Assembly (NCBI GenBank): GCA_013076295.1
Contig: RQOL01000404.1
Location: 1 to 64,000 of the forward strand
Direction of reading: 5' to 3'
Source: Sanderia malayensis
Lineage: Eukaryota > Cnidaria > Scyphozoa > Semaeostomeae > Pelagiidae
DNA length: 64,000 nt
Under the pieces are notes generated by a model. The model was not told where the DNA came from. It worked only from the letters and a program-made list of their open reading frames with translations, and searched no databases. The position numbers and the translations under genes are program-made. Positions 26,510 through 41,289 of this stretch are shown here, piece by piece (the stretch's first letter is position 1; every line of letters starts with the position of its first letter).

Positions 26510-29500
26510 AATGCACGTTATTACAGCTGAACCTAAGTAAAATACACATGCATTTGCTTGTTTTTAGTGATATTAACATTACTGCACACTAATTGCACTT
26601 GAATTCACGCTATTACAGCTAAAACGAAGTAAAATACACATGCATTTGCTTGTTTTCAGTATAAACAATACTACATACTAATTGCACATGAATCCACGTT
26701 ATTACAGCCGAAACTAAGTAAAATACATCTTCATTTGCTTGTTTTCAGTGATCTTAACATTACTGCACACCATTTGCACATGAATCCACGTTATTAATGC
26801 TGAAACTAAGTAAAATACACATGCATTTGTTTTTTTTTCAGTGATATTAACATTACTGCACACTAATTGCGCATGAATCCACGTTATTACAATTGAACCT
26901 AACTAAAATACACATGCATTTGCTTGTTTTCCTTGATATTAACATTACAGCACACTAATTGCCCATGAATCCACATTATTACAGCTGAAATTAAATAAAA
27001 TACCCAAGCATTTGCTTGTTTTCAGTGATATTAACATTACTGCACACTAATTGCACTTGAATTCACGTTATTACAGCTAAAACGAAGTAAAATACACATG
27101 CATTTGCTTGTTTTCAGTATAAACAATACTGCATATTAATTGCACATGAATCCACGTTATTACAGCTGAAACTAAGTAAAATGCATATTCATTTGCTTGT
27201 TTTCAGTGATATTAACATTACAGCACACCATTTGCACATGAATCCACGTTATTAATGCTGAAACTAATTAAAATACACATGCATTTGCTTTTTTTCAGTG
27301 ATATTAACATTACTGCACACTAATTGCACATGAATCCACGTTATTACAGTTGGAACTAAGTAAAATGAAGATGCATTTACTTGTGTTCAGAGATACTAAG
27401 ATTATTGCACACTAATTGCACATGAATCCACGTTATTACAGTTGAACCTAACTAAAATACACATGCATTTGCTTGTTTTCCTTGATATTAACATTACAGC
27501 ACACTAATTGCCCATGAATCCACATTATTACACCTGAAATTAAATAAAATACGCAAGCATTTGCTTGTTTTCAGTGATACTAACATTACTGCACACCAAT
27601 TGCACACGAATCCACGTTATTACAGCTGAAACTAAGTAAAATACGCCAGCATTTGCTTGTTTTCAGTGATATTAACATTTATTCACACTACTTACACATG
27701 AAATTACGTTTTTACGGCTGAAACTAAGTAAAATACACATGCTTTTCCTTGTTTTCAGTGATATTAACGTTTATTCACACTATATGCACATCAATTTACT
27801 TTTTTACAGTTGAAACTAATTAAAATACACATGCATTTGCTTGTTTTCAGTGATATTAACATTCAATCACATTACTTGCATATTAATTTACGTTTTCACA
27901 GTTCAAACTAAGCGAAATACACATGCATTTGCTTGTTTTTAGTGATATTAACATTACTGCACACTAATTGCACTTGAATGCACGTTATTACAGCTAAAAC
28001 TAAGTAAAATTCAAATGCATTTGCTTGTTTTCAGTGATATTAACATTTATTCACACTACTTACACATGAAATTACGTTTTTACGGCTGAAACTAAGTAAA
28101 ATACACATGCTTTTCCTTGTTTTCAGTGATATTAAGGTTTATTCACACTATATGCACATCAATTTACTTTTTTACAGTTGAAACTAATTAAAATACATAT
28201 GCATTTGCTTGTTTTCAGTGATATTAACATTCAATCACATTAATTGCATATTAATTTACGTTTTCACAGTTTAAACTAAGCAAAATGCACATGCTTTCAG
28301 TGATATTAAGATTCATTCACACTAATTGCACATGAAGCCACGTTATTACAGCTAGAAATAAGTAAGATTCAAATGCATTTGCTTGTTTTCAGTGATTTTA
28401 ACATTACTGCACAATAAATGCACATGAATCCACGTTATTAGATTTGAAAGTAAGTAAAATACCCATGCATTTGCTTGCTTTCAGTGATATTAAGATTCAT
28501 TCACACTAATTGCCCTTGAATGCACGTTATTACAGCTAAAACTAAGTAAAATACACATGCTTTTCCTTGTTTTCAGTGATATTAAGGTTTATTCACACTA
28601 TATGCACATCAATTTACTTTTTTACAGTTGAAACTAATTAAAATACATATGCATTTGCTTGTTTTTAGTAATAGTAACATTACTGCACACTAATTGCACT
28701 TGAATCCACGTTATTATAGCTAAAACTATGTGAAATACACACGCATTTGCTTGTTTTCAGTATTAACAATACCGCACACTAATTGCACATGAATCCATGT
28801 TATTACAGCTGAAACTAAGTAAGATTCAAATGCATTTGCTTGTTTTCAGTGATATTAACATTACTGCACAATAAATGCACATGAATCCACGTTATTAGAT
28901 TTGAAAGTAAGTAAAATACCCATGCATTTGCTTGCTTTCAGTGATATTAAGATTCATTCACACTAATTGCACTTGAATGCACGTTATTACAGCTAAAACT
29001 AAGTAAAATACACATGCTTTTCCTTGTTTTCAGTGATATTAAGGTTTATTCACACTATATGCACATCAATTTACTTTTTTACAGTTGAAACTAATTAAAA
29101 TACATATGCATTTGCTTGTTTTTAGTAATAGTAACATTACTGCACACTAATTGCACTTGAATGCACGTTATTATAGCTAAAACTAAGTGAAATACACACG
29201 CATTTGCTTGTTTTCAGTATTAACAATACCGCACACTAATTGCACATGAATCCATGTTATTACAGCTGAAACTAAGTAAAATACACATACATTTGCTTGT
29301 TTTCAGTGATATTAACATTACTGCACACTAATTGCACTTGAAGCCAAGTTATTACAGCTGAAACTAAGTAAAATACATATGCATTTGCTTGTTTTCAGTG
29401 ATATTAACATTACTGCACACTAATTGCACTTGAAGTCACGTTATTACAGCTGAACCTAAGTAAAATACACATGCATTTGCTTGTTTTTAGTGATATTAAC

Positions 29501-32500
29501 ATTACTGCACACTAATTGCACTTGAATTCACGTTATTACAGCTAAAACGAAGTAAAATACACATGCATTTGCTTGTTTTCAGTATAAACAATACTGCATA
29601 TTAATTGCACATGAATCCACGTTATTACAGCTGAAACTAAGTAAAATACATATTCATTTGCTTGTTTTCAGTGATATTAACATTACAGCACACCATTTGC
29701 ACATGAATCCACGTTATTAATGCTGAAACTAATTAAAATACACATGCATTTGCTTTTTTTCAGTGATATTAACATTACTGCACACTAATTGCACATGAAT
29801 CCACGTTATTACAGTTGGAACTAAGTAAAATGAAGATGCATTTACTTGTGTTCAGTGATACTAAGATTATTGCACACTAATTGCACATGAATCCACGTTA
29901 TTACAGTTGAACCTAACTAAAATACACATGCATTTGCTTGTTTTCCTTGATATTAACATTACAGCACACTAATTGCCCATGAATCCACATTATTACAGCT
30001 GAAATTAAATAAAATACGCAAGCATTTGCTTGTTTTCAGTGATACTAACATTACTGCACACCAATTGCACATGAATCCACGTTATTACAGCTGAAACTAA
30101 GTAAAATACGCCAGCATTTGCTTGTTTTCAGTGATATTAACATTTATTCACACTACTTACACATGAAATTACGTTTTTACGGCTGAAACTAAGTAAAATA
30201 CACATGCTTTTCCTTGTTTTCAGTGATATTAACGTTTATTCACACTATATGCACATCAATTTACTTTTTTACAGTTGAAACTAATTAAAATACACATGCA
30301 TTTGCTTGTTTTCAGTGATATTAACATTCAATCACATTACTTGCATATTAATTTACGTTTTCACAGTTCAAACTAAGCGAAATACACATGCATTTGCTTG
30401 TTTTTAGTGATATTAACATTACTGCACACTAATTGCACTTGAATGCACGTTATTACAGCTAAAACTAAGTAAAATTCAAATGCATTTGCTTGTTTTCAGT
30501 GATATTAACATTTATTCACACTACTTACACATGAAATTACGTTTTTACGGCTGAAACTAAGTAAAATACACATGCTTTTCCTTGTTTTCAGTGATATTAA
30601 GGTTTATTCACACTATATGCACATCAATTTACTTTTTTACAGTTGAAACTAATTAAAATACATATGCATTTGCTTGTTTTCAGTGATATTAACATTCAAC
30701 CACATTAATTGCATATTAATTTACGTTTTCACAGTTTAAACTAAGCAAAATGCACATGCTTTCAGTGATATTAAGATTCATTCACACTAATTGCACATGA
30801 AGCCACGTTATTACAGCTAGAAATAAGTAAGATTCAAATGCATTTGCTTGTTTTCAGTGATATTAACATTACTGCACAATAAATGCACATGAATCCACGT
30901 TATTAGATTTGAAAGTAAGTAAAATACCCATGCATTTGCTTGCTTTCAGTGATATTAAGCTTCATTCACACTAATTGCACTTGAATGCACGTTATTACAG
31001 CTAAAACTAAGTAAAATACACATGCTTTTCCTTGTTTTCAGTGATATTAAGGTTTATTCACACTATATGCACATCAATTTACTTTTTTACAGTTGAAACT
31101 AATTAAAATACTTATGCATTTGCTTGTTTTTAGTAATAGTAACATTACTGCACACTAATTGCACTTGAATGCACGTTATTATAGCTAAAACTAAGTGAAA
31201 TACACACGCATTTGCTTGTTTTCAGTATTAACAATACCGCACACTAATTGCACATGAATCCATGTTATTACAGCTGAAACTAAGTAAGATTCTAATGCAT
31301 TTGCTTGTTTTCAGTGATATTAACATTACTGCACAATAAATGCACATGAATCCACGTTATTAGATTTGAAAGTAAGTAAAATACCCATGCATTTGCTTGC
31401 TTTCAGTGATATTAAGATTCATTCACACTAATTGCACTTGAATGCACGTTATTACAGCTAAAACTAAGTAAAATACACATGCTTTTCCTTGTTTTCAGTG
31501 ATATTAAGGTTTATTCACACTATATGCACATCAATTTACTTTTTTACAGTTGAAACTAATTAAAATACATATGCATTTGCTTGTTTTTAGTAATAGTAAC
31601 ATTACTGCACACTAATTGCACTTGAATGCACGTTATTATAGCTAAAACTAAGTGAAATACACACGCATTTGCTTGTTTTCAGTATTAACAATACCGCACA
31701 CTAATTGCACATGAATCCATGTTATTACAGCTGAAACTAAGTAAAATACACATACATTTGCTTGTTTTCAGTGATATTAACATTACTGCACACTAATTGC
31801 ACTTGAAGCCAAGTTATTACAGCTGAAACTAAGTAAAATACATATGCATTTGCTTGTTTTCAGTGATATTAACATTACTGCACACTAATTGCCCATGAAT
31901 ACACGTTATTATAGTTGAAACTAAGTAAAATACACATGCATTTGCTTGTTTTCAGTGATATTAACATCTATTCACACTACTTACACCTGAATTTACGTTT
32001 TTACAGCTGAAACTAAGTGAAATACACATGCTTTTGCTTTTTTTCAGGGCGATTAACGTTTATTCACACTATATGCATATCAATTTACTTTTTTACAGGT
32101 GAAACTAAGCAAAATACACATGCATTTGCTTGTTTTTAGTGATTTTAACATTACTGCACACTAATTGCACTTGAATTCACGTTATTACAGCAGAACCTAA
32201 GTAAAATACACATGCATTTGCTTGTTTTTAGTGATATTCACATTACTGCACACTAATTGCACTTGAATTCACGATATTACAGCTAAAACGAAGTAAAATA
32301 CACATGCATTTGCTTGTTTTCAGTATAAACAATACTGCATACTAATTGCACATGAATCCACGTTATTACACCTGAAACTAAGTAAAATACATATTCATTT
32401 GCTTGTTTTCAGTGATATTAACATTACAGCACACCATTTGCACATGAATCCACGTTATTAATGCTGAAACTAATTAAAATACACATGCATTTGCTTTTTT

Positions 32501-33913
32501 TCAGTGATATTAACATTACTGCACACTAATTGCACATGAATCCACGTTATTACAGTTGGAACTAAGTAAATTGAAGATGCATTTACTTGTGTTCAGTGAT
32601 ACTAAGATTACTGCACACTAATTGCACATGAATGCACGTTATTACAGTTGAACCTAACTAAAATACACATGCATTTGCTTGTTTTCCTTGATATTAACAT
32701 TACAGCACATTAATTGCCCATGAATCCACATTATTACAGCTGAAATTAAATAAAATACGCAAGCATTTGCTTGTTTTCAGTGATACTAACATTACTGCAC
32801 ACCAATTGCACATGAATCCACGTTATTACAGCTGAAACTATGTAAAATACGCCAGCATTTGCTTGTTTTCAGTGATATTAACATTACTGCACACTAATTG
32901 CACATGAATCCACGTTATTACAGTTGGAACTAAGTAAAATGAAGATGCATTTACTTGTGTTCAGTGATACTAGGATTACTGCACACTAATTGCACATGAA
33001 TCCACGTTATTACAGCTGAACCTAAGTAAAATACACATGCATTTGCTTGTTTTCCTTGATATTAACATTACAGCACACTAATTGCCCATGAATCCACATT
33101 ATTACAGCTGAAATTAAATAAAATACGCAAGCATTTGCTTGTTTTCAGTGATACTAACATTACTGCACACCAATCGCACATGAATCCACGTTATTATAGC
33201 TGAAACTAAGTAAAATATGCCAGCATTTGCTTGTTTACAGTGATATTAACATTTATTCACACTACTTACACATGAAATTACGTTTTTACGGCTGAAACTA
33301 AGTAAAATACACATGCTTTTCCTTGTTTTCAGTGATATTAACGTTCATTAACCTTAATTGCAAATGAAGCCTTGTTTTTACAGCTGAACTAAGTAAAATA
33401 CACATGCATTTGCTTGTTTTCAGTGATATTAACATTACTGCACACTAATTGCCCATGAATCCACGTTATTACAGTTGAAACTAAATAAAATACATATGCA
33501 TTTGCTTGTTTTTAGTGATGGTAACATTACTGCACACTAATTGCACTTGAATGCACGTTATTACAGCTAAAACTAAGTAAAATACACACGCATTTGCTTG
33601 TTTTCAGTATTAACATTACTGCACACTAATTGCACTTGAAGCCAAGTTATTACAGCTGAAACTAAGTAAATACACATGCATTTGCTTGTTTTCAGTGATA
33701 TTAACATTACTGCACACTAATTGCCCATGAATTTACGTTTTTACAGCTGAAACTAAGTAAATTACACATGCTTTTGCTTTTTTTCAGTGCGATTAACGTT
33801 TATTCACACTATATGCACATCAATTTACTTTTTTACAGGTGAAACTAAGCAAAATACGCATGCATTTTCTTGTTTTTAGTGATTTTAACATTACTGCACA
33901 CTAATTGCACTTG
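26510..33913 (+). repeat. 7.39-kb higher-order repeat, copy 1
   Basis: Markers spaced one unit apart with copy 2 are 'aattgaac' after 'gcgcatgaatcc' (26,891 and 34,294), 'agtaagattc' (28,361 and 35,754), and 'gcccatgaatacacg' (31,891 and 39,268). The unit is about 80 monomers. Inside it, two sub-units of 2,465 bp follow each other ('gaattcacg' at 27,059 and 29,524), and a third part of about 2 kb has a different composition, including the 'acaggtgaaactaagc' monomer (two types of it, near 32,097 and at 33,838). Copy 1 is the cleanest reference for the unit except its last 550 bases, where single-base losses begin. Confidence 0.92.
28361..29274 (+). repeat. 457-bp five-monomer tandem duplication inside the HOR
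   Basis: 'agtaagattc' is at 28,361 and 28,818, and the five monomers after each copy match. The private sequences are 'cacaataaatgcacatg', 'attagatttgaaagtaag', 'aatacccatgcatttgcttg', 'agtaatagtaac' and 'caataccgcacac'. The same pair recurs in the next sub-unit (30,826 and 31,283), in the other copies of the 7.39-kb unit and again near 52,455 and 52,910. It is thus the innermost level of a three-level hierarchy (457 bp, 2.46 kb, 7.39 kb). Confidence 0.88.
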
Positions 33914-36900
33914 AAGTCACGTTATTACAGCTGAACCTAAGTAAAATACACATGCATTTGCTTGTTTTTAGTGATATTAACATTACTGCACACTAATTGC
34001 ACTTGAATTCACGTTATTACAGCTAAAACGAAGTAAAATACACATGCATTTGCTTGTTTTCAGTATAAACAATACTGCATACTAATTGCACATGAATCCA
34101 CGTTATTACAGCCGAAACTAAGTAAAATACATCTTCATTTGCTTGTTTTCAGTGATCTTAACATTACTGCACACCATTTGCACATGAATCCACGTTATTA
34201 ATGCTGAAACTAAGTAAAATACACATGCATTTGTTTTTTTTCAGTGATATTAACATTACTTCACACTAATTGCGCATGAATCCACGTTATTACAATTGAA
34301 CTAACTAAAATACACATGCATTTGCTTGTTTTCCTTGATATTAACATTACAGCACACTAATTGCCATGAATCCACATTATTACAGCTGAAATTAATAAAA
34401 TACCCAAGCATTTGCTTGTTTTCAGTGATATTAACATTACTGCACACTAATTGCACTTGAATTCACGTTATTACAGCTAAAACGAAGTAAAATACACATG
34501 CATTTGCTTGTTTTCAGTATAAACAATACTGCATATTAATTGCACATGAATCCACGTTATTACAGCTGAAACTATATAAAATGCATATTCATTTGCTTGT
34601 TTTCAGTGATATTAACATTACAGCACACCATTTGCACATGAATCCACGTTATTAATGCTGAAACTAATTAAAATACACATGCATTTGCTTTTTTTCAGTG
34701 ATATTAACATTACTGCACACTAATTGCACATGAATCCACGTTATTACAGTTGGAACTAAGTAAAATGAAGATGCATTTACTTGTGTTCAGAGATACTAAG
34801 ATTATTGCACACTAATTGCACATGAATCCACGTTATTACAGTTGAACCTAACTAAATACACATGCATTTGCTTGTTTTCCTTGATATTACATTACAGCAC
34901 ACTAATTGCCCATGAATCCACATTATTACACCTGAAATTAAATAAAATACGCCAGCATTTGCTTGTTTTCAGTGATACTAACATTACTGCACACCAATTG
35001 CACATGATCCACGTTATTACAGCTGAAACTAAGTAAATACGCCAGCATTTGCTTGTTTTCAGTGATATTAACATTTATTCACACTACTTACACATGAAAT
35101 TACGTTTTTACGGCTGAAACTAAGTAAAATACACATGCTTTTCCTTGTTTTCAGTGATATTAACGTTTATTCACACTATATGCACATCAATTTACTTTTT
35201 TACAGTTGAAACTAATTAAAATACACATGCATTTGCTTGTTTTCAGTGATATTAACATTCAATCACATTACTTGCATATTAATTTACGTTTTCACAGTTC
35301 AAACTAAGCGAAATACACATGCATTTGCTTGTTTTAGTGATATTAACATTACTGCACACTAATTGCACTTGAATGCACGTTATTACAGCTAAAACTAAGT
35401 AAAATTCAAATGCATTTGCTTGTTTTCAGTGATATTAACATTTATTCACACTACTTACACATGAAATTACGTTTTTACGGCTGAAACTAAGTAAATACAC
35501 ATGCTTTTCCTTGTTTTCAGTGATATTAAGGTTTATTCACACTATATGCACATCAATTTACTTTTTTACAGTTGAAACTAATTAAAATACATATGCATTT
35601 GCTTGTTTTCAGTGATATTAACATTCATCACATTAATTGCATATTAATTTACGTTTTCACAGTTTAAACTAAGCAAAATGCACATGCTTTCAGTGATATT
35701 AAGATTCATTCACACTAATTGCACATGAAGCCACGTTATTACAGCTAGAAATAAGTAAGATTCAAATGCATTTGCTTGTTTTCAGTGATTTTAACATTAC
35801 TGCACAATAAATGCACATGAATCACGTTATTAGATTTGAAAGTAAGTAAAATACCCATGCATTTGCTTGCTTTCAGTGATATTAAGATTCATTCACACTA
35901 ATTGCCCTTGAATGCACGTTATTACAGCTAAAACTAAGTAAAATACACATGCTTTTCCTTGTTTTCAGTGATATTAGGGTTTATTCACACTATATGCACA
36001 TCAATTTACTTTTTTACAGTTGAAACTAATTAAATACATATGCATTTGCTTGTTTTTAGTAATAGTAACATTACTGCACACTAATTGCACTTGAATCCAC
36101 GTTATTATAGCTAAAACTATGTGAAATACACACGCATTTGCTTGTTTTCAGTATTAACAATACCGCACACTAATTGCACATGAATCCATGTTATTACAGC
36201 TGAAACTAAGTAAGATTCAAATGCATTTGCTTGTTTTCAGTGATATTAACATTACTGCACAATAAATGCACATGAATCCACGTTATTAGATTTGAAAGTA
36301 AGTAAAATACCCATGCATTTGCTTGCTTTCAGTGATATTAAGATTCATTCACACTAATTGCACTTGAATGCACGTTATTACAGCTAAAACTAAGTAAAAT
36401 ACACATGCTTTTCCTTGTTTTCAGTGATATTAAGGTTTATTCACACTATATGCACATCAATTTACTTTTTACAGTTGAAACTAATTAAAATACATATGCA
36501 TTTGCTTGTTTTAGTAATAGTAACATTACTGCACACTAATTGCACTTGAATGCACGTTATTATAGCTAAAACTAAGTGAAATACACACGCATTTGCTTGT
36601 TTTCAGTATTAACAATACCGCACACTAATTGCACATGAATCCATGTTATTACAGCTGAAACTAAGTAAAATACACATACATTTGCTTGTTTTCAGTGATA
36701 TTAACATTACTGCACACTAATTGCACTTGAAGCCAAGTTATTACAGCTGAAACTAAGTAAAATACATATGCATTTGCTTGTTTTCAGTGATATTAACATT
36801 ACTGCACACTAATTGCACTTGAAGTCACGTTATTACAGCTGAACCTAAGTAAAATACACATGCATTTGCTTGTTTTTAGTGATATTAACATTACTGCACA

Positions 36901-39424
36901 CTAATTGCACTTGAATTCACGTTATTACAGCTAAAACGAAGTAAATACACATGCATTTGCTTGTTTTCAGTATAAACAATACTGCATATTAATTGCACAT
37001 GAATCCACGTTATTACAGCTGAAACTAAGTAAAATACATATTCATTTGCTTGTTTTCAGTGATATTAACATTACAGCACACCATTTGCACATGAATCCAC
37101 GTTATTAATGCTGAAACTAATTAAAATACACATGCATTTGCTTTTTTTCAGTGATATTAACATTACTGCACACTAATTGCACATGAATCCACGTTATTAC
37201 AGTTGGAACTAAGTAAAATGAAGATGCATTTACTTGTGTTCAGTGATACTAAGATTATTGCACACTAATTGCACATGAATCCACGTTATTACAGTTGAAC
37301 CTAACTAAAATACACATGCATTTGCTTGTTTTCCTTGATATTAACATTACAGCACACTAATTGCCCATGAATCCACATTATTACAGCTGAATTAAATAAA
37401 ATACGCAAGCATTTGCTTGTTTTCAGTGATACTAACATTACTGCACACCAATTGCACATGAATCCACGTTATTACAGCTGAAACTAAGTAAAATACGCCA
37501 GCATTTGCTTGTTTTCAGTGATATTAACATTTATTCACACTACTTACACATGAAATTACGTTTTTACGGCTGAAACTAAGTAAAATACACATGCTTTTCC
37601 TTGTTTTCAGTGATATTAACGTTTATTCACACTATATGCACATCAATTTACTTTTTTACAGTTGAAACTAATTAAATACACATGCATTTGCTTGTTTTCA
37701 GTGATATTAACATTCAATCACATTACTTGCATATTAATTTACGTTTTCACAGTTCAAACTAAGCGAAATACACATGCATTTGCTTGTTTTTAGTGATATT
37801 AACATTACTGCACACTAATTGCACTTGAATGCACGTTATTACAGCTAAAACTAAGTAAAATTCAAATGCATTTGCTTGTTTTCAGTGATATTAACATTTA
37901 TTCACACTACTTACACATGAAATTACGTTTTTACGGCTGAAACTAAGTAAAATACACATGCTTTTCCTTGTTTTCAGTGATATTAAGGTTTATTCACACT
38001 ATATGCACATCAATTTACTTTTTTACAGTTGAAACTAATTAAAATACATATGCATTTGCTTGTTTTCAGTGATATTAACATTCAACACATTAATTGCATA
38101 TTAATTTACGTTTTCACAGTTTAAACTAAGCAAAATGCACATGCTTTCAGTGATATTAAGATTCATTCACACTAATTGCACATGAAGCCACGTTATTACA
38201 GCTAGAAATAAGTAAGATTCAAATGCATTTGCTTGTTTTCAGTGATATTAACATTACTGCACAATAAATGCACATGAATCCACGTTATTAGATTTGAAAG
38301 TAAGTAAAATACCCATGCATTTGCTTGCTTTCAGTGATATTAAGCTTCATTCACACTAATTGCACTTGAATGCACGTTATTACAGCTAAAACTAAGTAAA
38401 ATACACATGCTTTTCCTTGTTTTCAGTGATATTAAGGTTTATTCACACTATATGCACATCAATTTACTTTTTACAGTTGAAACTAATTAAAATACTTATG
38501 CATTTGCTTGTTTTTAGTAATAGTAACATTACTGCACACTAATTGCACTTGAATGCACGTTATTATAGCTAAACTAAGTGAAATACACACGCATTTGCTT
38601 GTTTTCAGTATTAACAATACCGCACACTAATTGCACATGAATCCATGTTATTACAGCTGAAACTAGTAAGATTCTAATGCATTTGCTTGTTTTCAGTGAT
38701 ATTAACATTACTGCACAATAAATGCACATGAATCCACGTTATTAGATTGAAAGTAAGTAAAATACCCATGCATTTGCTTGCTTTCAGTGATATTAAGATT
38801 CATTCACACTAATTGCACTTGAATGCACGTTATTACAGCTAAAACTAAGTAAAATACACATGCTTTTCCTTGTTTTCAGTGATATTAAGGTTTATTCACA
38901 CTATATGCACATCAATTTACTTTTTACAGTTGAAACTAATTAAAATACATATGCATTGCTTGTTTTTAGTAATAGTAACATTACTGCACACTAATTGCAC
39001 TTGAATGCACGTTATTATAGCTAAAACTAAGTGAAATACACACGCATTTGCTTGTTTTCAGTATTAACAATACCGCACACTAATTGCACATGAATCATGT
39101 TATTACAGCTGAAACTAAGTAAATACACATACATTTGCTTGTTTTCAGTGATATTAACATTACTGCACACTAATTGCACTTGAAGCCAAGTTATTACAGC
39201 TGAAACTAAGTAAAATACATATGCATTTGCTTGTTTTCAGTGATATTAACATTACTGCACACTAATTGCCCATGAATACACGTTATTATAGTTGAAACTA
39301 AGTAAAATACACATGCATTTGCTTGTTTTCAGTGATATTAACATCTATTCACACTACTTACACCTGAATTTACGTTTTTACAGCTGAAACTAAGTGAAAT
39401 ACACATGCTTTTGCTTTTTTCAGG
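33387..39424. other. Cluster of ~30 single-base deletions, probable low-quality consensus
   Basis: Here ordinary monomers lose one base, mostly from runs of a, t or c. Examples are 'aagtaaatac' for 'aagtaaaatac' (33,670, 35,036, 35,496, 36,945, 39,122), 'ttgccatg' for 'ttgcccatg' (34,364), 'tattacattac' (34,889), 'catgatcc' (35,006), 'tcatcac' (35,627) and 'caggcgatt' (39,423). I counted about 30 in 6 kb, against roughly a dozen in the other 58 kb. The same positions in the sister copies 7.4 kb away are mostly intact. Scattered homopolymer-length loss confined to one stretch is typical of under-polished long-read consensus, although true decay cannot be excluded from one sequence. Confidence 0.75.
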
Positions 39425-41289
39425 CGATTAACGTTTATTCACACTATATGCATATCAATTTACTTTTTTACAGGTGAAACTAAGCAAAATACACATGCAT
39501 TTGCTTGTTTTTAGTGATTTTAACATTACTGCACACTAATTGCACTTGAATTCACGTTATTACAGCAGAACCTAAGTAAAATACACATGCATTTGCTTGT
39601 TTTTAGTGATATTCACATTACTGCACACTAATTGCACTTGAATTCACGATATTACAGCTAAAACGAAGTAAAATACACATGCATTTGCTTGTTTTCAGTA
39701 TAAACAATACTGCATACTAATTGCACATGAATCCACGTTATTACACCTGAAACTAAGTAAAATACATATTCATTTGCTTGTTTTCAGTGATATTAACATT
39801 ACAGCACACCATTTGCACATGAATCCACGTTATTAATGCTGAAACTAATTAAAATACACATGCATTTGCTTTTTTTCAGTGATATTAACATTACTGCACA
39901 CTAATTGCACATGAATCCACGTTATTACAGTTGGAACTAAGTAAATTGAAGATGCATTTACTTGTGTTCAGTGATACTAAGATTACTGCACACTAATTGC
40001 ACATGAATGCACGTTATTACAGTTGAACCTAACTAAAATACACATGCATTTGCTTGTTTTCCTTGATATTAACATTACAGCACATTAATTGCCCATGAAT
40101 CCACATTATTACAGCTGAAATTAAATAAAATACGCAAGCATTTGCTTGTTTTCAGTGATACTAACATTACTGCACACCAATTGCACATGAATCCACGTTA
40201 TTACAGCTGAAACTATGTAAAATACGCCAGCATTTGCTTGTTTTCAGTGATATTAACATTACTGCACACTAATTGCACATGAATCCACGTTATTACAGTT
40301 GGAACTAAGTAAAATGAAGATGCATTTACTTGTGTTCAGTGATACTAGGATTACTGCACACTAATTGCACATGAATCCACGTTATTACAGCTGAACCTAA
40401 GTAAAATACACATGCATTTGCTTGTTTTCCTTGATATTAACATTACAGCACACTAATTGCCCATGAATCCACATTATTACAGCTGAAATTAAATAAAATA
40501 CGCAAGCATTTGCTTGTTTTCAGTGATACTAACATTACTGCACACCAATCGCACATGAATCCACGTTATTATAGCTGAAACTAAGTAAAATATGCCAGCA
40601 TTTGCTTGTTTACAGTGATATTAACATTTATTCACACTACTTACACATGAAATTACGTTTTACGGCTGAAACTAAGTAAAATACACATGCTTTTCCTTGT
40701 TTTCAGTGATATTAACGTTCATTAACCTTAATTGCAAATGAAGCCTTGTTTTTACAGCTGAAACTAAGTAAAATACACATGCATTTGCTTGTTTTCAGTG
40801 ATATTAACATTACTGCACACTAATTGCCCATGAATCCACGTTATTACAGTTGAAACTAAATAAAATACATATGCATTTGCTTGTTTTTAGTGATGGTAAC
40901 ATTACTGCACACTAATTGCACTTGAATGCACGTTATTACAGCTAAAACTAAGTAAAATACACACGCATTTGCTTGTTTTCAGTATTAACATTACTGCACA
41001 CTAATTGCACTTGAAGCCAAGTTATTACAGCTGAAACTAAGTAAAATACACATGCATTTGCTTGTTTTCAGTGATATTAACATTACTGCACACTAATTGC
41101 CCATGAATTTACGTTTTTACAGCTGAAACTAAGTAAATTACACATGCTTTTGCTTTTTTTCAGTGCGATTAACGTTTATTCACACTATATGCACATCAAT
41201 TTACTTTTTTACAGGTGAAACTAAGCAAAATACGCATGCATTTTCTTGTTTTTAGTGATTTTAACATTACTGCACACTAATTGCACTTG
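33914..41289 (+). repeat. 7.39-kb higher-order repeat, copy 2 (many 1-bp losses)
   Basis: This copy aligns with copy 1 from end to end with the same monomer order, starting and ending at 'gaagtcacgttattacagct' (33,913 and 41,289). It is slightly shorter (7,376 bp between these markers against about 7,404 for copy 1). The difference matches the cluster of single-base deletions that lies mostly in this copy. Apart from these, copy 2 shares private substitutions with both neighbours, for example 'ttgcccttgaatgc' with copy 1 and 'gatattagggtttattc' with copy 3. Confidence 0.92.

Noticed and set aside
34842..35036. 64-codon open frame on the + strand
   Set aside because: It is satellite sequence translated across monomers. 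The frame is open only because single-base deletions at about 34,856, 34,889 and 35,006 shift phase between monomers, inside the suspected low-quality stretch. The sister HOR copies lack the deletions. The product is itself repetitive, as expected from tandem monomers.
34892..35074. 60-codon open frame on the - strand
   Set aside because: It overlaps the + strand frame, arises from the same deletions and encodes a tandemly repeated peptide ('LISLKTSKCWRI' and 'LVSLKTSKCWRI'). There is no start context, domain or neighbour supporting a gene.
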